This document shows positions 1 through 5,262 of a DNA stretch of 41,409 bases, piece after piece. Positions within the stretch are counted from its first letter, which is position 1, and every line of letters begins with the position of its first letter. The translations under genes and the position numbers were made by a program. Below the pieces are notes generated by a model. That model worked only from the letters and a program-made list of their open reading frames with translations. It had not been told where the DNA came from and searched no databases. Origin of the DNA: a virus; the IMG/VR virus record IMGVR_UViG_3300021440_000058, positions 1 through 41,409 of that record. One strand, given 5' to 3'.

Positions 1-298
1 CCGCATAGGTCGCCGGGTTGAAGCCCGTCTTATGCATGTGCCAGCGGGCGGCGGAGAAGCCACCTGCGAAGGCCAGCACGAAGGGGCTGGGCACGAACAC
101 GATGTGCTTTGGTGGCGGTTGCTTGGCAGCGGCGTAGAGCCCGTGCACAGCTTCGATGCAGGCCTGCCGGTCATCCTCGGTCATCGGCGCAGTTGACATG
201 GCATTGGCGATCCAGCGATCGCGCCATGCAGGCAGCATGGCCCGGTGTTCGTCGGTGAGCGAGTAGATCTTCGGACGCTTAGTTGCGGCGGTCGCCAT
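1..298 (-). CDS. 5' part of DUF6745-like repeat protein (continues at window end)
   Basis: This is the N-terminal 99 codons of a gene cut by the window edge. The ATG at 298 follows a good ribosome site (GGAGA about 7 nt upstream). The reading frame is open to position 1 and ends in ...NPATYA, just as a 12-bp repeat encoding AATx begins. The same repeat and frame resume at 41409 on the minus strand and run to the stop at 40537. Joining the ends with a one-base overlap gives about 389 residues. The N-terminal part (MATAATKRPKIYSLTDEH...) is mostly charged and soluble, with no membrane segment. The family guess comes from the C-terminal part; see the entry at 40537. Function is unknown. Confidence 0.75.
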   Translation of the reverse strand, partial: MATAATKRPKIYSLTDEHRAMLPAWRDRWIANAMSTAPMTEDDRQACIEAVHGLYAAAKQPPPKHIVFVPSPFVLAFAGGFSAARWHMHKTGFNPATYA

Positions 299-339
299 GG
301 GGTTCTCCAGTTGGCTGGTTGGGAAGGGTTGCGGGTGCA

Positions 340-516
340 TCAGAGCAGTTTCCAATCCAGCGCGTTTTCGTCGCCGGGGACTGTTTTGAAATCGGCGTAT
401 TGCCATTCGTAGAGTTCGATGAAGCCGGGGTGATCGAAGCGGGTGCGGATCACTTTGCAGTGTTGCAGAGCCTTGTAGGCCCGGCGTGCGGTGGCAGAGA
501 GGGTGACGGTGGCCAT
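340..516 (-). CDS. small hypothetical early protein, 58 aa
   Basis: Unrecognised 58-residue protein (MATVTLSATARRAYKAL...). Its ATG at 516 shares a base with the stop of the upstream gene (TGATG), so translation is probably coupled. The middle is rich in aromatic and charged residues (FIELYEWQYADF), with no signal peptide or membrane segment. It is the seventh gene in the leftward chain of tiny overlapping genes that begins at 2273 and precedes the DUF6745-like gene. A longer reading of this frame starting near 702 would overlap the next gene completely, so the short form is preferred. No function can be assigned. Confidence 0.6.
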   Translation of the reverse strand: MATVTLSATARRAYKALQHCKVIRTRFDHPGFIELYEWQYADFKTVPGDENALDWKLL

Positions 517-716
517 CAGTTCTGCCCTTCGGGATCGGTGATGCCGAGACGGGTATAGTTGGGCTGTGAGGCCCGCCGAAGATTCTTCAAAAACCCGGTG
601 ACCCGCTCGGCCATATGGCCGACCATGCAGGCGGCATATTCCTGCTCGTTGAAGCCGTCCGGGTTGAGTTGATGGGCTTCGAGCCGCTTGGCGGCTAACC
701 ATGTGGCAAAGTTCAT
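516..716 (-). CDS. small hypothetical early protein, 66 aa
   Basis: Predicted 66-residue soluble helical protein (MNFATWLAAKRLEAHQLN...EYAACMVGHMAERVTGFLKNLRR). The ATG at 716 overlaps the stop of the upstream gene (TGATG), and its own stop overlaps the next ATG. This tight coupling supports the short start over the longer open frame. The pattern N-FATWLA-KRLEA...D-F suggests a small helical accessory protein, but no family was recognised. It belongs to the leftward early operon controlled from the promoter near 2300. Confidence 0.6.
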   Translation of the reverse strand: MNFATWLAAKRLEAHQLNPDGFNEQEYAACMVGHMAERVTGFLKNLRRASQPNYTRLGITDPEGQN

Positions 717-871
717 CAGCCGCGCCTCCGCAGGTCGCGCAATTTGTCGGCGGCGCGGAAGATGGCGACCAGGACGAGCAGGATCAGCCAGACGAGGGCG
801 TGGCCATCGGGCAGCGGTTCGTTGGTTGGGCTGTCGCCAAAGTTTTGAGGGTTGTTCCACGGGTCGTTCAT
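716..871 (-). CDS. small single-span membrane protein, 51 aa
   Basis: Predicted 51-residue protein with a proline/asparagine-rich N-terminus (MNDPWNNPQNFGDSP), one hydrophobic segment at about residues 26-40 (ALVWLILLVLVAIFRA) and a strongly basic tail (KLRDLRRRG). This is a single-span inner-membrane protein, probably with its basic C-terminus in the cytoplasm. The ATG at 871 overlaps the stop of the gene upstream by ATGA. Small single-span proteins in phage early operons often act on host membrane processes or superinfection, but nothing here shows which. Two more small membrane proteins are encoded further upstream in the same operon. Confidence 0.6.
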   Translation of the reverse strand: MNDPWNNPQNFGDSPTNEPLPDGHALVWLILLVLVAIFRAADKLRDLRRRG

Positions 872-1050
872 GGCCTGCCTGCCTCCACCTTTTCGAGAAA
901 ATCGCGGGCCATTTCGGTGCCCCATTGCCAATAGAAGTGACTGCGCGTGTGCGGTCCGAAGGGATTTGCCGGATCGGGCCACCGTTCGATGCGGGCGCGC
1001 AAGAAATCGGTTGCGCCGCGATGGCGGGCGCTGCGAAGAGCGGGACTCAT
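868..1050 (-). CDS. small Rmf/CrpP-like protein, 60 aa
   Basis: This 60-residue basic protein begins at the ATG at 1050. Its stop overlaps the next start (ATGA). The sequence has a basic helix (ALRSARHRGATDFLRARIERW), then NPFGP, then W-WGTEMARDFLEK. This resembles the short Rmf/CrpP-type fold, in which a basic helix is followed by NP(F/Y) and a W-x(2)-G(W/T) helix. Rmf binds ribosomes; phage homologues are common and mostly uncharacterised. The resemblance is by eye only. It is part of the leftward early operon. Confidence 0.55.
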   Translation of the reverse strand: MSPALRSARHRGATDFLRARIERWPDPANPFGPHTRSHFYWQWGTEMARDFLEKVEAGRP

Positions 1051-1430
1051 GGGCGGGGTTCCTGATCCTCACACTCGGCAGCCAATCTATCCCAAGCGGC
1101 GGAGAGCAAAGCCCCGGCCTGGGCAAGGTGGCGCTGGGCGCGCTGCTGCCAGCCGTCGCGGCGAAAGTGCATGTCTTCCTGTGCGTGGACGATGTAGCGC
1201 AGCGCGCGATCGGGCAGGCATTTGAGCGGCAAGGCGCGGTCGCTTTCGGGGGTATGGCCAAACTGCTGGGCATCGCGGGCGCGCTCGGCAAGGAAAGCGA
1301 TCACGGCGCGCAGACCAAGCATGTCAGGATCGATCGCGCCGGGGATCAGCTGGGCGGGCGCGGAGCAATGTGCAATTTCTGCACATTGCTCTTGTGCCTG
1401 ATCAAACAGCGAGGGCGCGGGTTCGATCAC
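1047..1430 (-). CDS. hypothetical early protein, 127 aa, GTG start
   Basis: Predicted 127-residue soluble protein, largely helical, rich in Ala, Arg and Gln. It has Cys residues in the N-terminal third (QCAEIAHCSA) and a C-terminal helix (QQRAQRHLAQAGALLSAAWDRLAAE). The GTG at 1430 forms a GTGA overlap with the stop of the upstream gene, and no ATG lies close upstream in this frame. Its own stop overlaps the next ATG. No family was recognised. The coupling at both ends is the main support for it as a real gene. Confidence 0.55.
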   Translation of the reverse strand: MIEPAPSLFDQAQEQCAEIAHCSAPAQLIPGAIDPDMLGLRAVIAFLAERARDAQQFGHTPESDRALPLKCLPDRALRYIVHAQEDMHFRRDGWQQRAQRHLAQAGALLSAAWDRLAAECEDQEPRP

Positions 1431-1612
1431 AGGTGCGGCAGCGGGATTTGAACGATCAGAACCGCACCGGCCACCAAGGCAGCCCCGGCAAACATGAGCT
1501 GGCCTGAAGTTGAACGGCGCAGGCTTCGGCGATCATCAACAATATCGACAATCGCAGCGGCGGCGATGGTGTTGCACAGCCATGCGCAAAGCAGGAGGAT
1601 CAAGCTGGTCAT
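1427..1612 (-). CDS. small two-span membrane protein, 61 aa
   Basis: This 61-residue protein has two hydrophobic segments, at about residues 3-22 (SLILLLCAWLCNTIAAAAIV) and 39-56 (LMFAGAALVAGAVLIVQI). They are joined by a charged turn (DIVDDRRSLRRST), a hairpin in the inner membrane with the basic loop probably cytoplasmic. The ATG at 1612 overlaps the stop of the upstream gene (ATGA). Size and topology would also fit a holin, but it lies in the early leftward operon far from the endolysin. A membrane exclusion or host-modulating role is as likely. No family was recognised. Confidence 0.6.
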   Translation of the reverse strand: MTSLILLLCAWLCNTIAAAAIVDIVDDRRSLRRSTSGQLMFAGAALVAGAVLIVQIPLPHL

Positions 1613-1824
1613 GCCGGGATGCCCTGAATTGCCGCCGCGATGGCTGGCGCGAGAACGAGACCCCAGATGAGGGCGACGGCGGCTCCGCCGAGAAAGGGCC
1701 AGTGATCGTGCCGCGCAGCGGTGAGGCGCACGCGGCGGATCAGGGCATCGCGGCGGGCTTCGATATCGAAGCTGGCTTGCAGATCGATGTGGGCCTGCTT
1801 GTCCATCGCGGTGGGCCGGTTCAT
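1609..1824 (-). CDS. small membrane-anchored protein, 71 aa
   Basis: This 71-residue protein (MNRPTAMDKQAHIDLQASF...) has a charged helical N-terminal half, possibly a short coiled coil (residues 8-40, DKQAHIDLQASFDIEARRDALIRR in register). A C-terminal hydrophobic segment (about 48-66, FLGGAAVALIWGLVLAPAIAAAI) follows. It looks like a tail-anchored inner-membrane protein. The ATG at 1824 overlaps the stop of the preceding gene (ATGA). An internal Met at residue 7 is an alternative start. Its own stop overlaps the two-span membrane protein gene, so the two are probably made together. Confidence 0.6.
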   Translation of the reverse strand: MNRPTAMDKQAHIDLQASFDIEARRDALIRRVRLTAARHDHWPFLGGAAVALIWGLVLAPAIAAAIQGIPA

Positions 1825-2273
1825 GCGCGTGTGCCCTGGGCGAAGCGCTGGGCCAACGCGGCATCGATCTGTGCGGCGCGGTCTGCCGAGTGGCCGGACA
1901 GGCTGCCGCCGCTGGTGCCATCGTTGAAAGTGCGGGTTGCCACCCAGGCATCGACAGCGGCGCGGAGCCATTCGCTTTTCGGGGTGACGGCTGCCGCGCC
2001 GGTTACCGGCTGGCCGTGGCGCAAGCGCGAGCTGGCGGGTGACGGAAAGCCCGATGCCGCGATGTGGGCGCGGATATGGGCAACTACCGTGCGCAGATCG
2101 ACGGCTTCAAGCCGGAGCTGGCGGGCGACGTAGAGAATGCCGCACCATTGCCCGCGATGTCCGAGTTCCAGCGCGATCGGCGCGCTGTTGGTCTGATCGG
2201 TGGGGATTGGTGCAGCGGGGGCGAAGCGTGCCGGGAAAGGCAGGACTTTCGCGGTGCCGGGAGCTAAAGACAT
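1821..2273 (-). CDS. first gene of leftward early operon; possible DNA-binding protein, 150 aa
   Basis: First gene of the leftward operon. The ATG at 2273 has a strong GGAGG ribosome site that is buried in a predicted hairpin (2280-2301). The 150-residue product has a disordered, Pro/Ala-rich N-terminus. A central region (LRLEAVDLRTVVAHIRAHI-AASGFPSP) and a later segment (SEWLRAAVDAWV) recall small AlpA-like or winged-helix phage proteins, where a GFP-x-P turn and a W-x(2)-AAVDAW helix recur. This is weak, by-eye similarity. If correct, the protein would be a transcription regulator or excision factor made immediately on induction. Otherwise the function is unknown. Confidence 0.55.
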   Translation of the reverse strand: MSLAPGTAKVLPFPARFAPAAPIPTDQTNSAPIALELGHRGQWCGILYVARQLRLEAVDLRTVVAHIRAHIAASGFPSPASSRLRHGQPVTGAAAVTPKSEWLRAAVDAWVATRTFNDGTSGGSLSGHSADRAAQIDAALAQRFAQGTRA

Positions 2274-2279
2274 CGGAAA

Positions 2280-2301
2280 CCTCCGTTCTGTGAACGGGAG
2301 G
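2280..2301 (-). promoter_or_regulatory. leader hairpin covering the ribosome site of the first leftward gene
   Basis: On the minus-strand RNA, CCTCCCGTTC - ACA - GAACGGAGG forms a 9-bp stem with one bulged base and a three-base loop. It ends 6 nt before the ATG at 2273. The GGAGG of the ribosome-binding site is the 3' arm of the stem, so the hairpin would hide it. This suggests translational control of the first early-left gene. The pairing is read directly from the sequence; its effect is inferred. Confidence 0.55.
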
Positions 2302-2305
2302 CTTA

Positions 2306-2357
2306 TGTTATCAAAATGATTACCCCGTCAAGCGGAAATGTTATCGTTTAGATAACA
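2306..2357 (-). promoter_or_regulatory. leftward early promoter with two CI-type operators (O1, O2)
   Basis: There are two 19-bp dyads. O1 (2306-2324) reads TGTTATC-AAAAT-GATTACC. O2 (2339-2357) reads TGTTATC-GTTTA-GATAACA, a perfect 7+5+7 inverted repeat. Reading leftward, a -35-like TTGACG lies at 2330-2325, between the operators. O1 fills the space down to a weak -10-like region (TAACAT/ACATAA) near 2310. A repressor on O1 would therefore cover the promoter core of the leftward operon, and O2 sits just upstream of the -35. The divergent neighbour is the XRE repressor gene, which ends at 2376, the obvious candidate ligand. Confidence 0.65.
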
Positions 2358-2375
2358 CTGCTTCAGTCGATGCCC

Positions 2376-2786
2376 TTATGCCGCGCGATCGGCCATGGAC
2401 TTTGCGCCCAGACTATCATCGTCTGAAGCGGGGCTGGAGAAATCAACCGGCGCGCGTTGTTCGGCCACGCGGTGGATCAATTCGCGCTGGATATGCCCTG
2501 CCGCGCGGTAGGCGCGGATCAGTTCCATCTCCTCGGCGCGAAGGAAAGCATTCTGTTCGTTTTCATTGAGAAGATCGACGGGAGGCAGGTCAAAGACCTT
2601 CGCGATGCGGCGCATATAGTCGAGGGTGAGCTGCATGCGCCCGACTTCGAGCGAAGAAATTGTGACTTTCGAGACGCCCACCTGATCGGCGAGCGCCTGC
2701 TGCGACAGTCCGGCTCTCATGCGAATGAGCCGGATGCGGTTGGGTGCCTGATCCATTGGCAAGAGATGGAAGACCTGTGCTGCCAT
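2376..2786 (-). CDS. XRE-family repressor, CI-like, 136 aa
   Basis: The N-terminal half (about residues 14-72) is a clear Cro/C1 helix-turn-helix domain: IRLIRMRAGLSQQALADQVG, then VSKVTISSLEVGR and LTLDYMRRIAKVFDLP. The C-terminal half is charged and helical (ENEQNAFLRAEEMELIRAYRAA), with no LexA/S24 peptidase motif. The protein is thus a compact repressor that cannot self-cleave, and induction must use another route, such as the BRO antirepressor at 36.8-37.6 kb. It is transcribed leftward, divergent from the Cro-like gene, with operators at both ends. The start is the ATG at 2786; the Met at residue 11 is an alternative. Confidence 0.85.
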   Translation of the reverse strand: MAAQVFHLLPMDQAPNRIRLIRMRAGLSQQALADQVGVSKVTISSLEVGRMQLTLDYMRRIAKVFDLPPVDLLNENEQNAFLRAEEMELIRAYRAAGHIQRELIHRVAEQRAPVDFSSPASDDDSLGAKSMADRAA

Positions 2787-2814
2787 GCCTAGAGGCTCAA
2801 TTGATTACGGGCAC

Positions 2815-2843
2815 TTGTCAAGATGTTATCGTTTCGATTACAT
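2815..2843 (+). promoter_or_regulatory. rightward early promoter with CI-type operator O3
   Basis: A -35-like TTGTCA (2815-2820) is followed by 17 bp and a -10-like TTACAT (2838-2843). The 19-bp operator TGTTATC-GTTTC-GATTACA (2824-2842) occupies the spacer and most of the -10. It has the same half-sites and 5-bp spacing as O1 and O2. The Cro-like ATG (2852) is only 9 bp past the -10, so the transcript would be leaderless or nearly so if this is the true promoter. Bound repressor would block rightward early transcription. Confidence 0.65.
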
Positions 2844-2851
2844 GACCCGCA

Positions 2852-3076
2852 ATGACACAGGCAGTTCCCCCTCACCCGCTGCGCGCTTGGCGCTTATCCA
2901 AGGGTTTCACGCTGGACCACTGCGCGAAGGGCGTCGGGACGACGCGCCCGGTGTGGCACGCCTGGGAGACTGGCAAGCGCCGCCCGGACCCGAATTTCAT
3001 GCCGAAGGTGCGGAAATTTACGGGCGGTGAAGTGGGCGCTGATGCGTTTTTCCCCAGCATTGAAGAGGCGGCGTGA
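2852..3076 (+). CDS. Cro-like helix-turn-helix protein, 74 aa
   Basis: The first rightward early gene encodes 74 residues. Residues 9-55 look like an XRE/YdaS-type helix-turn-helix: LRAWRLSKGFTLDHCAKGVG, then TTRPVWHAWETGKRRPDPNF. The final residues are FFPSIEEAA. Size, position divergent from the CI-like gene, and the operator just upstream make it the Cro counterpart of the lysogeny switch. The ATG at 2852 has no clear ribosome site and may be read from a leaderless message. The stop overlaps the next ATG (TGATG). Confidence 0.75.
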   Translation: MTQAVPPHPLRAWRLSKGFTLDHCAKGVGTTRPVWHAWETGKRRPDPNFMPKVRKFTGGEVGADAFFPSIEEAA

Positions 3077-3504
3077 TGGGTAAGGATGGTGGCGATTCGC
3101 TGTGGGCGTTTCTGAAGGACTTGTTTCTGCCATTCCCGCCCGTGAATATGGCAGAAATTGTCAGATGCGTTGTTTTGCCTGCACCTTCTGGAAAGATGGA
3201 GAGCGCGCGGATCAGCCGTGATCCCTTTGCCCATGCTGACGGTTCGCGCGAGTGTCGTCCGGTCGCTGCAGTTGATCTTACCAATGCTGCCGTGAAGCAG
3301 CAATTTGCGCAAATGCAGCAGGCCAAGAGCCATCCGGCGCTGGCTAGTCTGGTGGCGATCGGGGCGCGTAGTGACGGGCGGGGCTGGCATGTACAGTTGA
3401 TGCGCGGGGGATCGGTGATTGCCTCGCTGACGCCGAACGAGGCCGAGGCGCTGGCGCGCGAGCTGACCGATACGGCTGCCGTGGTGCGGGGTGAGAAGTG
3501 GTGA
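3076..3504 (+). CDS. hypothetical early protein, 142 aa
   Basis: Unrecognised 142-residue protein. The start is taken at the ATG at 3076, which overlaps the Cro-like stop. An in-frame GTG lies directly before it and a later ATG at 3196. The C-terminal third has a compact alternating pattern (GWHVQLMRGGSVIASLTPNEAEALARELTD), a beta hairpin followed by a helix. This is often seen in small early proteins of temperate phages. The N-terminal third is hydrophobic but lacks a clear membrane span, so a shorter protein from the later ATG is possible. It lies early in the replication operon. Confidence 0.55.
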   Translation: MGKDGGDSLWAFLKDLFLPFPPVNMAEIVRCVVLPAPSGKMESARISRDPFAHADGSRECRPVAAVDLTNAAVKQQFAQMQQAKSHPALASLVAIGARSDGRGWHVQLMRGGSVIASLTPNEAEALARELTDTAAVVRGEKW

Positions 3505-3902
3505 GGCTGACTAGCGACTGGTCGCGGATTTCGGCGGCGAGCGCGATCAACCGCACGGCGGCGGTGGTGACTGCGGGCAGCGAAGTGGAAGGCAGTTTTC
3601 GCCGCCCGCCGCATGATTGCTGGCATGCCCGCGTGCCGCCGCAAACGATATCGCCGCGCTATTTCCCGGATGTTGCCACGGGGTTCGAGGACCTGACCGG
3701 CAGGCAGACCGGGCGGCTGACGGTGATCGGCTATCTGGGCAAGCAGAACCCCAAGAAGAAGGCGCGTTGGCTCGTGCGGTGTGCCTGCGGCGATTACGAG
3801 GTGCGCCATGCGGCGGCGATCAAGGCGGCGGCATCGGGCGATGATTGCTGCTGGAACTGCGGCAATGTGAAGGCGATGAGAAACGGGGGGCACAAGCGGT
3901 GA
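3501..3902 (+). CDS. zinc-ribbon protein with GRLTVIG motif, 133 aa
   Basis: The C-terminal half holds DLTGRQTGRLTVIGYLG, then WLVRCACGDYEVR and CCWNCG. The DLTG-x-GRLTV(I/L)G...W-CRC-CG signature is common in phage proteins linked to AP2-type or HNH DNA-binding proteins. The Cys pairs (about residues 94-96 and 115-119) probably bind one zinc. The GTG at 3501 makes a GTGA overlap with the preceding stop; another in-frame GTG at 3498 is possible. It probably binds nucleic acid. No nuclease HNH residues are visible, so no enzyme activity is claimed. Confidence 0.6.
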   Translation: MRLTSDWSRISAASAINRTAAVVTAGSEVEGSFRRPPHDCWHARVPPQTISPRYFPDVATGFEDLTGRQTGRLTVIGYLGKQNPKKKARWLVRCACGDYEVRHAAAIKAAASGDDCCWNCGNVKAMRNGGHKR

Positions 3903-4027
3903 CTGTGCCGGACCATTACTTTCTGCTGATCGGGTTGCGGCTGTGCTGCTTCAGCGAAGGCGCGGCGCTGGCGCTGGCGCGATGCCTGCACCCGGCGATG
4001 TTCACCAGCCGTGTGCCGGGAAATTGA
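3899..4027 (+). CDS. possible small protein, 42 aa
   Basis: A short frame begins at a GTG at 3899 that overlaps the previous stop and ends 5 bp before the primase ATG. The predicted 42 residues (VTVPDHYFLLIGLRLCCFSEG...) fill the gap exactly, as expected for a coupled gene. There is no ribosome site of note, no family and no membrane span. Support is positional only. The stretch could instead be leader for the primase gene. Confidence 0.35.
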   Translation: MTVPDHYFLLIGLRLCCFSEGAALALARCLHPAMFTSRVPGN

Positions 4028-4032
4028 GTGCC

Positions 4033-5262
4033 ATGGGGGGGTATCAGCAAACACCGGAGCAAAAGGCAGCGCGCGAGGCCGAGCTGGCCGAACTGCGCGC
4101 CCGGCTGAACGATGATGTTGACGAGGTTGTGCGGCGCTATCTGCCGCTGGCCCGGCAGGCAGGCCGGTTCTGGGAGCTGGGCAGCCCGGACGGGGCGGCA
4201 GGGCAAAGCCTGAAGATCAACCGCAGCGGCATGAAAGGCGTGTGGACCTGGTACAAGGGCCAAGGCTTTGACCGGTCAGGCTCGATGCTCGATCTGATCG
4301 TGCGGGTGGGCTTTGGCGGCAACTTTGGCGCAGCGATGCGCGAGCTGCGGCGCGATTACCATCTGGAGAACGTGACGCCCGAACAGACCGAGGCGTTCCG
4401 GCGTGAGGCGCTGGCGCGGGCGGCGCTGCATGAAAAGGCGGTGAGCGAGGAAGACGAGGCCAAGCGGGGCCGCGCAACGGCGTTATGGATGGGGGCTGTG
4501 CCGGTGCGCGGCACGCCAGCGGAAAGCTATCTTCAGGCGCGGGTGCCGGGCTGGCAGGCGCTGGGGGCGTGGCCGGGTGCCCTGCGTTACCGGCCCGATG
4601 TGAAGTTCTGCCCGGTGCGCGGCTCTGGCCCGGATCGCACGGGCTTTCCGGCGATGCTGGCGGCGGTGTTTGGCCCGGACGGCGATGTGATTGCCTGCCA
4701 TGGCACGTTTCTGGATATTTCAGGCTGGGACCATGCCAGCAAATCAGGCCCGGTGCGGGTGCACAAGGTGGTGCGGATGCTTGACAAGGCGGTGCCGCCG
4801 TTTCTGCTCGACCCGGACAATCCCCCCGATCCTGCACTGGCGAAGGGGATCAAGAGCCACAAGGCGACACTGGGCCGCTATGCGCACCAGGGCGGCTATA
4901 TTCCGCTGCGCAAGGGCAAGAGTGGCAAGCGGCTTAGGCACGTGCCTGCAGGGACGATTCCGCACTTTGCCGAAGGGATCGAGGATGGGCTGAACTATGC
5001 GGTCGACCATCCCGGCGAGTGGATTGGCGCATCGGTGAGCCTGTCCAACATGGGCAATGTCTGGGTGCCAGATCAGGCGGGCGGCATGTGCATTATCGCC
5101 GACCGCGCGCCTGCCGACAACGAAGACGAGATTGCCGCTTTCGAGAATGCCGTGGCGATGCAGCAGGCGCGGCGAGACGATCCTGAATTTGTGCGGGCGG
5201 TGTGGCCTTTGCCGGGGTTCAAGGACTTTTCCGACCAAGCAACAGGGAAACGGGTGGCATGA
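4033..5262 (+). CDS. TOPRIM-domain DNA primase-like protein, 409 aa
   Basis: Probably makes primers for phage DNA replication. The N-terminal 110 residues (GRFWELGSPDG...WTWYKGQGFDRSGSMLDLIV) recall the zinc-less N-terminal region of phage primases and DUF7146-type proteins. The centre (YLQARVPGW, then LRYRPDVKF, then FPAMLAAVFGPDG) and the TOPRIM-like end are typical. The TOPRIM glutamate is E314 in AEGIEDGL and the acidic pair lies near D357 in IIADRAPAD. The start is the ATG at 4033. The stop overlaps the helicase start by ATGA, so primase and helicase are translated together. No CHC2 zinc finger is seen, as in other members of this group. Confidence 0.75.
   Translation: MGGYQQTPEQKAAREAELAELRARLNDDVDEVVRRYLPLARQAGRFWELGSPDGAAGQSLKINRSGMKGVWTWYKGQGFDRSGSMLDLIVRVGFGGNFGAAMRELRRDYHLENVTPEQTEAFRREALARAALHEKAVSEEDEAKRGRATALWMGAVPVRGTPAESYLQARVPGWQALGAWPGALRYRPDVKFCPVRGSGPDRTGFPAMLAAVFGPDGDVIACHGTFLDISGWDHASKSGPVRVHKVVRMLDKAVPPFLLDPDNPPDPALAKGIKSHKATLGRYAHQGGYIPLRKGKSGKRLRHVPAGTIPHFAEGIEDGLNYAVDHPGEWIGASVSLSNMGNVWVPDQAGGMCIIADRAPADNEDEIAAFENAVAMQQARRDDPEFVRAVWPLPGFKDFSDQATGKRVA

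Noticed and set aside
3943-4032. Longer primase start at 3943
   Set aside because: The extension is Ala/Arg-rich and overlaps the preceding small frame; the ATG at 4033 fits the domain start better.
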